Positions 38,246 through 45,525 of a stretch of 64,000 nt of DNA are shown here, in pieces; positions within the stretch are counted from its first letter, which is position 1, and each line of letters opens with the position of its first letter. The position numbers and the translations under genes are program-made. The notes under the pieces were generated by a model. That model was not told the DNA's origin and ran no database searches. It saw only the letters and a program-made list of their open reading frames with translations. Where the stretch lies: positions 44,700 through 108,699 of the IMG/VR virus record IMGVR_UViG_3300029922_000029; one strand, written 5' to 3'. The stretch comes from a virus.

Positions 38246-38584
38246 CTAGGTTCCTTCATGGCGGTGACCGCCGCGTCCCGGAGTCGACTTAAGGTTAAGC
38301 TCCCCAGCCATTCTATAAACTTTGTTTGCTTGATATTTACGGATGATCTTGCCAGCTTCATGCCCAGCGACGCCGCCAGAGGCTGCGCCGAGACCTGCGC
38401 CGATCAGCCCCACTTTGGATTTGTTGCCGTGCTTTCCCCTGAGTAAACCAATAGCTGCGCCAGCCCCTGCGCCCCCTATAGCACCCTTATATTTATCGCC
38501 GGCACCCACATGCTCATAAAACTCGGTCGGAGTCATGGTAACGACTGTGACTGCGATCTTCTTTAGGCCCGTGGAAAACAGCAT
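38246..38584 (-). CDS. Glycine-zipper protein with MLFSTGLKKIA signature
   Basis: 112 aa. MLFSTGLKKIAVTVV carries the shared signature. Two Gly/Ala-rich helices (GAIGGAGAGAAIGLLRG, GLIGAGLGAASGGVAG) follow and then a basic tail. First gene of the 18-38 kb minus-strand virion run; the operon promoter should lie in the 69-bp divergent gap to 38654, but no convincing box is seen. Confidence 0.58.
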   Translation of the reverse strand: MLFSTGLKKIAVTVVTMTPTEFYEHVGAGDKYKGAIGGAGAGAAIGLLRGKHGNKSKVGLIGAGLGAASGGVAGHEAGKIIRKYQANKVYRMAGELNLKSTPGRGGHRHEGT

Positions 38585-38653
38585 CGGTATTCAGTCCTCA
38601 AGTTCCTAGTTTATCCTCTTTAAGAACTTCCAGCAATCCCGTATGGTAGGGCC

Positions 38654-39094
38654 ATGATCGATCGTGCCCTGCCAAAACCAAAGCCTCCAGTCCAGCCATC
38701 CATTACCTTGTCCACTGACATGCTTCAGGATGCCCGGATGGAGCCCCTCCGGGTCATCGTAAAGCCCTACCGCGGGATCACAGAGACTCCGCCGGATCTG
38801 TCGACTCCTGGGGTCGACTCATGGGTCTTTATTCAACTTCAGCTGTGCTTCAAGAAACAGGGATATGTTGCTGAGGGGCTTCTCCCAAACGTCATCTGGG
38901 GCTTTGAGCAGATCGGATGTGATCCACGTGCTGTGGCAGCTGGGCTGACTGTACTGCGAAAAAAGGGATACATCTACTACTCAGATGAACTTGGAGGGAT
39001 AATCGAGGAACACAACTTTAACCCGATCATTCCCATCTGGATTAGGTATACACCTAAGTTCATTAGGCTTCTAATCCGGGAGGATCGCAAGTGA
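38654..39094 (+). CDS. Hypothetical winged-helix-like protein
   Basis: 146 aa. After a Pro-rich start the sequence is helical with ending strands: SWVFIQLQLCFKKQGYVAEG, AVAAGLTVLRKKGYIYYSDELGG. The helix - recognition-helix - beta-hairpin order (VLRKKGYIYYSD) resembles a winged helix, so DNA binding is possible. The stop overlaps the GTG of the glycosyltransferase gene. Confidence 0.55.
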   Translation: MIDRALPKPKPPVQPSITLSTDMLQDARMEPLRVIVKPYRGITETPPDLSTPGVDSWVFIQLQLCFKKQGYVAEGLLPNVIWGFEQIGCDPRAVAAGLTVLRKKGYIYYSDELGGIIEEHNFNPIIPIWIRYTPKFIRLLIREDRK

Positions 39095-40077
39095 ATATCC
39101 TTCATCTATCAAACAACCCAATTTCGGGCGCACCCGTTAACATTGCTCACTGCCAACGCGTCTACGGCGGCCACACCGCGCTCGTGCTCCTAAACCGCGA
39201 CACGAGTGCCAACGGAATCAAATACGAGGGTGGAGAACTATGGGCTCAAAAGTCAGCAGAAGAACTGACGGCGTTATTCGAGTCGGCCGATGTGATCCAC
39301 ATGCACAACTTCGCCTACGAATTAAAAATCTTTCAGACTCACTCTCATCTCATTCAGAAGATGAAACAAAAAAAGTACGTCATCCAATACCACTCCGATC
39401 GCTACTCAGGCCTCGAGAGTTTCGAACCATCGCTCAAAGATCCCGACTTTGATGGCCGACGCCTGGTGCTGGCGCAGTACCACGCGCGCCAATACCCAGA
39501 AGCTAATTTCTTAGTCGGAAATCCACTTCCACTTTTTAAGCCAGAGTACCAGCTCCTCGATGTTCCCCTCCGCTGGGAGTCCCCACCCGTCGTGAACTTC
39601 GCACCCTCCAACATCCACATCACCCGCGGCTGGGATTATAAGGGCGCGGACAAGATCGTGCCCGTGCTCGAGGCGATGGGTCGGGCCGGCCAGATCACAC
39701 CCGAGATCCTGACCAACATGCCAAAAGAGGAATGCATTGCCCGCAAGCGATGGTCAGTGTTTGGAATCGAGGAGCTCGTGACGGGCTCCTACCACCTGAG
39801 CTTCCTCGAGTATCTGGCGCTGGGATGCGTAACCTTTGGGTACCTTGACGATAAAACACGCCAGGCTCTTTATGACCTGATTGGCATAGATGCTACTGAA
39901 GAATTACCTTATATCCCAGCACATGTAAGTACTCTTGCTGCAATCCTTCCGCTCTATGTGGGCGATGGGCCAGAAGACTGGCGCGAAACAGGATTGGCCG
40001 GCCGCAAGTGGATCGACGACCACTGGTCCCCCAAGTCCCACGTCGATCGCTTCGACAAAATCTACGCATCAGTCTAG
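39091..40077 (+). CDS. GT-B fold glycosyltransferase-like protein
   Basis: 328 aa, GTG start in a GTGA overlap. MNILHLSNNPISGAPVNIAHC is a typical GT-B first strand and glycine loop. ADVIHMHNFAYEL fits the D-(V/I)-x-H-x-H segment. FAPSNIHITRGWDYKGADKI and SYHLSFLEYLALGCVTFGYL fit the second Rossmann domain with the E-x-LA-x-G donor-site motif. It may decorate phage DNA, virion or host surface. It lies next to DNA polymerase. Donor and acceptor are unknown. Confidence 0.68.
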   Translation: MNILHLSNNPISGAPVNIAHCQRVYGGHTALVLLNRDTSANGIKYEGGELWAQKSAEELTALFESADVIHMHNFAYELKIFQTHSHLIQKMKQKKYVIQYHSDRYSGLESFEPSLKDPDFDGRRLVLAQYHARQYPEANFLVGNPLPLFKPEYQLLDVPLRWESPPVVNFAPSNIHITRGWDYKGADKIVPVLEAMGRAGQITPEILTNMPKEECIARKRWSVFGIEELVTGSYHLSFLEYLALGCVTFGYLDDKTRQALYDLIGIDATEELPYIPAHVSTLAAILPLYVGDGPEDWRETGLAGRKWIDDHWSPKSHVDRFDKIYASV

Positions 40078-40080
40078 ACA

Positions 40081-40109
40081 AGCAAATTCCTCGGAGATTC
40101 TGGCATAAG
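40081..40109 (+). promoter_or_regulatory. Phage promoter motif (AGCAAA-N15-GGCATAAG)
   Basis: AGCAAA (40081-40086), 15 nt, GGCATAAG (40102-40109), then TGAGGAGAA and the polymerase ATG at 40131. Same spacing as the other copies. Confidence 0.6.
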
Positions 40110-40130
40110 TTCTCTGAGGAGAATTTTTGT

Positions 40131-41843
40131 ATGCTCGAAGACGGTATTGTTCAATCCATTTCTGAAGCGGAGAACTTTGTAAAAGAGTTCAGGACTCGAA
40201 AATCTCAATCGTTGATTATCGCTCCCCTTCTTATTTTCCCTGAGGGTAGAATCCGCTTGGGCTTGGCTATGGAAGGTAGCGTTCTATCGAGGATCTTCCC
40301 AGTTGATCGCGAGATCTTTTCCCCTCTGGCCGAGATCTTCGAAGACAAGGAAATCCAAAAGGTCGGCGTGCACCTCGTAGATATCTACTGTGCTATTAGA
40401 CATTCGTTGGGCGTGGCGATGGCCGGCATGTTTGATCTAGAGATTGCTGACCGCCTTCTGTTGGCTGGCCTTGAGCTTGACCACTCGCATGAAGGGTTGC
40501 TGAAGCGGAGGCTCAACAAGGGCCTACCGGAAGACGCACAGGGTTGGTTTCATACGACCATCGAACTTCTCGATCAAGTCAGAACTGAGATTAAGTCCAA
40601 AGAACTCGAGAAGGTTTGGCAGATCGAGCGCAACGCCCAGCCCGCATTCTGTGAGATGCACTACCAAGGCATGAAGCTGAGCCGCCCCAAGTGGATCAAG
40701 CTCATGCAGAAAAACCAGGCAGAGATGCAGAAAGCTCAAGCCGAGCTGCTCGATTTCCTGGGTCCGATTTGCCAGCGGAGCGAAGAGGGCCGGCCGCTGA
40801 TCAATCTCGATTCTCCCCAGCAAGTCTTGGGAGCCTTACGGGAAATGCAGATGAGGACACCTGACGGCAAACTGATTGAGGCCACCGACAAGTCGACTCT
40901 TCTCACGATCTCCCATCTACCTCCGATTCAGTCGTTGCTCCGCTATCGTGCTGCCGAATTCGGGTTCACGCGATTCGGGCACAACTACTTAGATGCCTGC
41001 GACAAGGATGACCGCATTCACTTCAACGTGAATCAGAACGGAACGGCATCAGGTAGGCCCACGACATTCAATAAGCTCAACTGCCTCAACACGCCCAAGA
41101 AAGGGGGGTATCGTGAGGCGTTCGTGGCCGGTGAAGGGAAGAAACTCACGAAGGCCGACTACAACGCGATCGAGCTCAGGATTCTGGCGCAAGGTAGTCA
41201 GGATCCCGCCATGCTGGAGGTCTTCAACAGCGGTAAGGATTACCATCAAAGCTTCGCATCCGATATGTTCGGCCGACCTGTGGAACGGCACGATCCGCTC
41301 CGTGATGGGGTGAAGAAGGTCGCTTACGGTATCCCTTATGGGCAGAGCGTCAGAGGAGTTCATCTCGAGCTCTGCGAGCAAGGCTATGCAGGCACTCTAC
41401 AAGACACGCAGGAACTCTACACGAAGTACGCGGTGAAAGTTCCTCGGATGATTGCGTTTCTGAATGCCGTGGGCTCACTTGCTATCAGGGATCGTTATCT
41501 CCGAAACAACAACGGCAGGCTCCGATATTGGGCTGGGCCGGTAGAAGGTCAGAGACAGGAGTACTGGGAGAACGCGGTTCGTCGAAGTGCGGCCAGCTTC
41601 CCAGGGCAATCGACCAATGCTGATTTCATGAAGGTGGCGATCGCAAGGATCTGGCAGGAGATCCTGGATCGTAAATGGTTGGGCCGTGTCTGGATGAGTA
41701 ATATGAGGTTTGATGATCTGTTGCTGGAGGCGGATGACTGTTTGGCTGATGAAGCGTATTCATTGCAATGTAAACACATGACGGAAGCCGCTCAGGAGAT
41801 GCTGCCGTCGGTTCCTATCGTTTTGATTGGAGGGATTTTATGA
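40131..41843 (+). CDS. Family-A DNA polymerase with inactive exonuclease domain
   Basis: 570 aa. The start at 40131 follows the promoter motif and GAGGAGAA; an in-frame extension upstream is rejected. Motif A is TKADYNAIELRILAQGSQDP. Motif B is RDGVKKVAYGIPYGQS, with Tyr where E. coli Pol I has Phe762. Motif C is MRFDDLLLEAD, where HDE becomes FDD. The N-terminal 200 residues align with the 3'-5' exonuclease domain in outline (KVGVHLVDIYCAI, FDLEIADRLLLAG) but the D-x-E, N-x3-D and Y-x3-D residues are missing, so proofreading is probably lost. It is the replicative polymerase candidate of the phage. Confidence 0.88.
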   Translation: MLEDGIVQSISEAENFVKEFRTRKSQSLIIAPLLIFPEGRIRLGLAMEGSVLSRIFPVDREIFSPLAEIFEDKEIQKVGVHLVDIYCAIRHSLGVAMAGMFDLEIADRLLLAGLELDHSHEGLLKRRLNKGLPEDAQGWFHTTIELLDQVRTEIKSKELEKVWQIERNAQPAFCEMHYQGMKLSRPKWIKLMQKNQAEMQKAQAELLDFLGPICQRSEEGRPLINLDSPQQVLGALREMQMRTPDGKLIEATDKSTLLTISHLPPIQSLLRYRAAEFGFTRFGHNYLDACDKDDRIHFNVNQNGTASGRPTTFNKLNCLNTPKKGGYREAFVAGEGKKLTKADYNAIELRILAQGSQDPAMLEVFNSGKDYHQSFASDMFGRPVERHDPLRDGVKKVAYGIPYGQSVRGVHLELCEQGYAGTLQDTQELYTKYAVKVPRMIAFLNAVGSLAIRDRYLRNNNGRLRYWAGPVEGQRQEYWENAVRRSAASFPGQSTNADFMKVAIARIWQEILDRKWLGRVWMSNMRFDDLLLEADDCLADEAYSLQCKHMTEAAQEMLPSVPIVLIGGIL

Positions 41844-42061
41844 GGGTTGTTGGAGCACACTCTCAAGTTTATGAGTATGATGGTGCTTTTAAGTGCCTGG
41901 CATGCCAGCAAAGTTGGGGCGCTCTTCCAGGCAATCCAAAGATACCTGAAATCTGTAAACTTTCAGAGAGATCTAAGAGAATACTAGCTATTCAAGTGGA
42001 GATCAGCAACCTAGAGAGCGAACTTTCATATCTATACCAAATACAACAAAGGACCACGTAA
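41840..42061 (+). CDS. Small protein after DNA polymerase
   Basis: 73 aa in an ATGA overlap with the polymerase gene. FKCLACQQSWGALPG resembles half of a zinc knuckle; the rest is a helix (AIQVEISNLESELSYLYQIQ) likely to dimerise as a coiled coil. Possible accessory factor; no known family. Confidence 0.6.
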   Translation: MRVVGAHSQVYEYDGAFKCLACQQSWGALPGNPKIPEICKLSERSKRILAIQVEISNLESELSYLYQIQQRTT

Positions 42062-42492
42062 TGACCGACACCACACCCCGTTTTCTACCGCCTCAGGATG
42101 CCTCTGAGGTCGTCATCGCCACCCTGGACTCCGGCCAAAAGTTCATCGGCTGGGTCAGCGAGTCCAGAGAGGATATTGAGATCCAGGCACTCAACGATCC
42201 GCTCGAGATCGTCGTGCGGGCTTTTCCGAGGTCCCCCAATCCTCAAGAACCCAGAGCAGTGGGCCTTGAGGTCTTCTCACCTGACTTCGAGATTCCGGGA
42301 TCCGCCGCCCTCACCACCGTCGTCAAGTTTGAGTACTACCCACAAGGCACTAAGATCTTCGGACTCTACTTTCAGTGCCGGGATCAGATCGGGAGTGAGG
42401 CCATCAAGATCGCGGTGAAGAAGGCTTACAAGGAAGTCCCACGTCAATTGAATCAAGCACCAGCCGTAACCGCCAGCGGACAAGTTAGATAA
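42061..42492 (+). CDS. Hypothetical protein
   Basis: 143 aa, TAATG overlap with the previous gene. Beta-rich (SEVVIATLDSGQKFIGWVSE, PLEIVVRAFPRS) like an SH3/Sm-type barrel at the N-terminus, acidic, with a polar C-terminus. Possibly acts with the polymerase by position. Family unknown. Confidence 0.6.
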   Translation: MTDTTPRFLPPQDASEVVIATLDSGQKFIGWVSESREDIEIQALNDPLEIVVRAFPRSPNPQEPRAVGLEVFSPDFEIPGSAALTTVVKFEYYPQGTKIFGLYFQCRDQIGSEAIKIAVKKAYKEVPRQLNQAPAVTASGQVR

Positions 42493-42501
42493 GGAGAAAC
42501 T

Positions 42502-42762
42502 ATGAGAATCGATAAGGATGTCACTTGTGCTAAGCCAGTCAACACGTCGCCAGAAGAGCTCCGCATGCTCGCAGATAAGCTCGAAGCCGCTCATAAGAAT
42601 TGTCTGCCCGGCCAGAAGATCAGCTTTCTAGCCGAAGGGGATCTCATGTTCGTCTACAGTCCTTTAGTCAAGTCCTCCGCTGCCACGGGACTTCTGAAGT
42701 CCTATAAGGCATTTGAAGGTTCAAGCGAAGAACGTCAAGAGGAGCCAGTTCTTCAGAACTAG
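42502..42762 (+). CDS. Hypothetical protein
   Basis: 86 aa, TAAGGAGAAAC ribosome site. NTSPEELRMLADKLEAAHKN is a helix followed by QKISFLAEGDLMFVYSPL strands. The end is acidic. Last gene before a terminator at 42781. Confidence 0.6.
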   Translation: MRIDKDVTCAKPVNTSPEELRMLADKLEAAHKNCLPGQKISFLAEGDLMFVYSPLVKSSAATGLLKSYKAFEGSSEERQEEPVLQN

Positions 42763-42780
42763 CTCCATCGCGCAAGAGAA

Positions 42781-42819
42781 AACACCGGTCTGCCTGGGGA
42801 GGCGGGGCCGGTGTTTTTT
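42781..42819 (+). terminator. Rho-independent terminator of polymerase operon
   Basis: AACACCGG (42781-42788) pairs with CCGGTGTT (42808-42815), followed by TTTT. A second T-rich segment GTGTTTTTTAGCTCC repeats 35 bp later without a hairpin. Confidence 0.87.
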
Positions 42820-42871
42820 AGCTTAGATCTCCCAGTGTTTTTTAGCTCCGACCCATGGTACACTTGACCCC

Positions 42872-43090
42872 ATGAGCTTCTCCCTAGGACTCCATAAGGT
42901 CTCGGCAGCCAAGATGGGTCTCCGCGGCGTCATTGCCGCCACCGAAAAAGCACCGGCCAAGGCAATGTCGGGGATCGCGCAGAACAGCCTCAAGGCCATG
43001 CCCAAGCGCCCCAACATCATGGACATCAAAGACCTGCCTGCGGCCGCACCCAAGAAGAAGGGCTTTCTGGGTGGGATGTTTGGGTTCTAA
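42872..43090 (+). CDS. Small protein with MSFSLGLHKVS signature, on plus strand
   Basis: 72 aa. MSFSLGLHKVSAAK has the virion-cluster N-terminal signature, yet the gene lies alone on the opposite strand far from the others. The body is basic (AATEKAPAKAMSGIAQNS, APKKKGFLGGMFGF). It is separated from the polymerase operon by a terminator and must have its own promoter. Probably a relocated member of the family. Confidence 0.55.
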   Translation: MSFSLGLHKVSAAKMGLRGVIAATEKAPAKAMSGIAQNSLKAMPKRPNIMDIKDLPAAAPKKKGFLGGMFGF

Positions 43091-43140
43091 TCTTAGCCAT
43101 ACTGGGCACTAATCTCAGCTATACCGGGCTCTAACCCTGC
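43087..43140 (+). repeat. 22-bp imperfect tandem repeat
   Basis: CTAATCTTAGCCATACTGGG and CTAATCTCAGCTATACCGGG begin 22 bp apart (43087, 43109) and a third partial copy starts at 43131. It begins at the stop codon of the previous gene. The remaining stretch 43141-43259 shows no gene. Confidence 0.5.
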
Positions 43141-43259
43141 CCTGATGGACGCGCTCGGGTTCCAGCAATGAGCTCGGCGGAATACCCGGGTTCTGATTAA
43201 AGCCAATTCAGGCACTTAAACACCCCCTTTTTACCCCTAAAACCAACCCCCTAAATACA

Positions 43260-43288
43260 GGCAAAAACAGCCCTTTTTCGGGTATAGG
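43260..43288 (+). promoter_or_regulatory. Phage promoter motif (GGCAAA-N15-GGTATAGG)
   Basis: GGCAAA (43260-43265), 15 nt, GGTATAGG (43281-43288). It precedes a non-coding leader of about 210 nt before the ATG at 43503. Confidence 0.6.
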
Positions 43289-43294
43289 TAATAT

Positions 43295-43500
43295 GGAGAC
43301 AAATTAGGTCTTCAATTTACCAGTCTAGAATTGCCTAGGAGCATGGTGCTCTAACGGCATGCCAGCCATCTGTATCAATCTCCAGTTGACCCGGATTGTC
43401 TGGTTTTAATTGTGTGCCGGCATGGTGTCGGGACACGGTGGGGTGTGGAGTTTTTAGTTGATATGGCCACGCCCCACCTGATTTCAGAAAGGAGTCTGTG
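43295..43500 (+). ncRNA. Structured leader RNA
   Basis: Between promoter and gene lie several possible stems: AAATT/AATTT near 43300-43320, CATGCC/GGCATG spanning the middle, GTGT/ACAC, and a strong 12-bp hairpin GGTGGGGTGTGG (43437-43448) with CCACGCCCCACC (43467-43478). The hairpin has one G-U pair and an 18-nt loop. A ribosome site (AAAGGAG) follows. It could be a regulatory 5' leader or a small RNA; no known riboswitch is recognised. Confidence 0.4.
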
Positions 43501-43502
43501 TT

Positions 43503-43946
43503 ATGTCCAATTTTCAAAAACCAAAGAACTTGTTTGAATCAATGATTGTCGGAATTGATCGCTCGAATACTGCTAAGCATTTACTCTCAAATGTGAATCG
43601 TCTGGAGATTACAGAAGAGGCATTCCCTCACGTGAGAGATTTCCTGGCTCAAAAGTTCACGCCTGATCTGATGGATAAAAAAGAGGTCATCGAACTATGG
43701 AACCGAATCACGGGAGAAGGAAAAGTCTATCTCCATGATGAAGTCAATGAACGCAGGTTAAAAACAGCCCTGTCTCAAATATCTGTCTTACTGAATGAGG
43801 CGTGGGTCCTTGCTGCTGAACACGGAGCTATGGAAAGAAACATAGTGAGAAGCCGGGCGGAAGCCATCTTCAGGGGGATTCTCCCAGGTGATGAAGTGGC
43901 TCTATCTGTTCTGCTTGCCGAACTTAACTTAGGAGAAAAGGAATGA
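43503..43946 (+). CDS. Hypothetical helical protein
   Basis: 147 aa, A+T-richer than average for the window. Helical throughout (FESMIVGIDRSNTAKHLLSN, KTALSQISVLLNEAWVLAAE). AAAGGAGTCTGTGTT precedes the ATG. Unknown; first gene under the 43260 promoter and coupled by ATGA to a lipoprotein gene. Confidence 0.6.
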   Translation: MSNFQKPKNLFESMIVGIDRSNTAKHLLSNVNRLEITEEAFPHVRDFLAQKFTPDLMDKKEVIELWNRITGEGKVYLHDEVNERRLKTALSQISVLLNEAWVLAAEHGAMERNIVRSRAEAIFRGILPGDEVALSVLLAELNLGEKE

Positions 43947-44155
43947 AGGCCTTCTTTGATGCGGCTCTGTCTTTGTTCGTGCTTGCTCTGCTCTGCTTTG
44001 GGTCCGGCTGTGCAACTCTGGCTGCTGGACCCCGCCTACAATCTCGAGTGGTGATTGGCTTCGCTGAAGTCATTGACCAGTCAACGTCCTGTGTCTTAGG
44101 AATCACGGAGCTGACTCACGGGAAGTATATCCGCGGGAACAGCTGTCACAAATGA
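43943..44155 (+). CDS. Small lipoprotein
   Basis: 70 aa. MKAFFDAALSLFVLALLCFGSGC is a signal peptide ending in a lipobox (FGSGC, Cys23), leaving about 48 mature residues. ATGA overlaps at both ends. It could sit in the outer membrane as an o-spanin or exclusion factor; not decidable. The last codons lie inside a repeated leader block (see 44167). Confidence 0.55.
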   Translation: MKAFFDAALSLFVLALLCFGSGCATLAAGPRLQSRVVIGFAEVIDQSTSCVLGITELTHGKYIRGNSCHK

Positions 44156-44166
44156 AAGGAGTAGTT

Positions 44167-44382
44167 ATGAAAGCAAGAAATGAAATGTCCGATAAAGAAT
44201 ATGTAGTCTGGGTCCTAAAAAAATTAGGAATTAATCAGCCTAGTGAAATCGCTATTATAGACAGCATACGCTGGATGGAGTCTGTCCGTAGTACAGGACT
44301 GGAAGAGAGTCGTGTCAGAATCGCATTTGTAGATTATGTAGATGCTTCATTAGAAGAAGTTATCAAGTTGCACAAGCTATAG
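44167..44382 (+). CDS. Small protein with repeated leader block
   Basis: 71 aa. The start MKARNEM at 44167 follows AAAGGAGTAGTT, part of a leader (GGGAACAGCTGTCACAAAT ...) that is nearly duplicated before the next gene. An ATG five codons earlier overlaps the lipoprotein stop but is too close to this ribosome site. A helical acidic protein of unknown family. Confidence 0.52.
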   Translation: MKARNEMSDKEYVVWVLKKLGINQPSEIAIIDSIRWMESVRSTGLEESRVRIAFVDYVDASLEEVIKLHKL

Positions 44383-44430
44383 TACTTGTACCCGTGGGAA
44401 CAGTTGTCACAAATAAACAAAGGAGTAGTT

Positions 44431-44706
44431 ATGAAAAAAGAAACAGTAAAAGGCTGGGATAAAATAGAAGCACCAAAGCCGTCCACTAACTTCTGTATGC
44501 CAGACCCACGCGAAGAGATGGTGGAGAGAGTCGATTCTATTGAAAAGGAACTCAGCATCCTGCTGGGTGCTCTGCGCGCTGAAATAACCCGACCTGTCGA
44601 TCTCAACTCAAATGAGGAATACAAGGCGCATCTTTCGTCAGACCTTAGAATCCAATTGATTGTGTTAACCGATATTATCGACGAGGTCTTTCCTAGGAAG
44701 TCCTGA
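44431..44706 (+). CDS. Small protein, MKKET...PRKS paralog
   Basis: 91 aa. It begins MKKETVKGW after AAAGGAGTAGTT and ends VFPRKS. Both ends are nearly identical in DNA to those of the next gene, while the core differs (VERVDSIEKELSILLGALRA). It looks like a shuffled cassette with conserved flanks. Function unknown. Confidence 0.55.
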   Translation: MKKETVKGWDKIEAPKPSTNFCMPDPREEMVERVDSIEKELSILLGALRAEITRPVDLNSNEEYKAHLSSDLRIQLIVLTDIIDEVFPRKS

Positions 44707-44737
44707 CCTGTCCCAAACAATAAACAAAGGAGTTGTT

Positions 44738-44941
44738 ATGAAAAAAGAAACCGCAATTGATCGCGCCAAGCAAAGGCTAGCTCCAGGAAATATGACCATG
44801 TTCACTTCGAACGGATCCATCTATGGAGACCAAGAAGCTGAAGCATTGATCGAAGCAGCGCTAGGTCTTGGGATTAAGGTCCAAATCTCTGGAACAGTCG
44901 AGCGTCCCGTACTTGAGTTTGTCTACCCTAAGAAGTCCTAA
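44738..44941 (+). CDS. Small protein, MKKET...PKKS paralog
   Basis: 67 aa. It begins MKKETAIDRAKQRL after AAACAAAGGAGTTGTT and ends FVYPKKS, sharing 5' and 3' flanks with the preceding gene. The core (EAEALIEAALGLGIKVQIS) looks like a small alpha/beta unit. A 7-bp hairpin (CTGAGAA/TTCTCAG, 44963-44980) follows without a T run. Confidence 0.55.
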   Translation: MKKETAIDRAKQRLAPGNMTMFTSNGSIYGDQEAEALIEAALGLGIKVQISGTVERPVLEFVYPKKS

Positions 44942-45019
44942 CCCGTCTCGCCCCCGAGAGTACTGAGAAATAATTCTCAGCCCCTCACCCCAAACCCCCC
45001 AATCAAGGAGGTAAGTACC

Positions 45020-45352
45020 ATGAGTGGAAACTCACGTGCTGTCCAGTCTTACGAAGAAAGAATCCGGTTCACCGTCGCGGTGTCACTCAGAGCCCTTCTG
45101 ATGTGGCGCTACGCCTATGACCCGGAATACACGGTCACCTACGATGCCTTGCGTGAAACGCTCGGGATCGATAGGCAGCGACTCGACGATGTCCTGAGTA
45201 TGGTCATGGAGATGGATGTGGGGATGAAGACATTCCTGCACGGTTCCATGGTCGTGAATGCGGAGACAGGTAAGCCCGGAAAGGGCCACTGGATCCGTCT
45301 TCAGGAGATCTCAGAACGAGTCGCTCAAGCTCTCGCGCAGGAGGCCTCATGA
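45020..45352 (+). CDS. Hypothetical winged-helix-like protein
   Basis: 110 aa, AAGGAGGTAAGTACC ribosome site. RFTVAVSLRALLMWRYAYDP, YDALRETLGIDRQRLDDVL and FLHGSMVVNAETGKPGKGHW follow a helix - HTH - wing order. A small DNA-binding regulator is possible. Stop overlaps the next ATG. Confidence 0.55.
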   Translation: MSGNSRAVQSYEERIRFTVAVSLRALLMWRYAYDPEYTVTYDALRETLGIDRQRLDDVLSMVMEMDVGMKTFLHGSMVVNAETGKPGKGHWIRLQEISERVAQALAQEAS

Positions 45353-45471
45353 TGGAGGTCATTGTAGTCGGCTTGATGGTTGTGTTGGCGCTCGCTATCA
45401 GAAGGTCTAGACGCAGTCGGGATCAGCTCGACGTGCACCAGGCTTTTGACCGGCACTCCAAGGGCTACTAG
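45349..45471 (+). CDS. 40-aa membrane microprotein
   Basis: ATGATGGAGG in overlap with the previous stop, with GCAGGAGG upstream. One hydrophobic helix (VIVVGLMVVLALAI) then a basic RRSRRSR stretch, which would keep the C-terminus in the cytoplasm. Function unknown. Confidence 0.45.
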   Translation: MMEVIVVGLMVVLALAIRRSRRSRDQLDVHQAFDRHSKGY

Positions 45472-45525
45472 CCTCTGGGATGCCGTTTAATCAGCTCAAT
45501 CAAACAATAAACCAAGGAGTACGTT

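Noticed and set aside
43335-43517. Minus-strand 60-codon frame in the leader region
   Set aside because: No ribosome site; lies entirely in the structured leader of the plus-strand gene at 43503.
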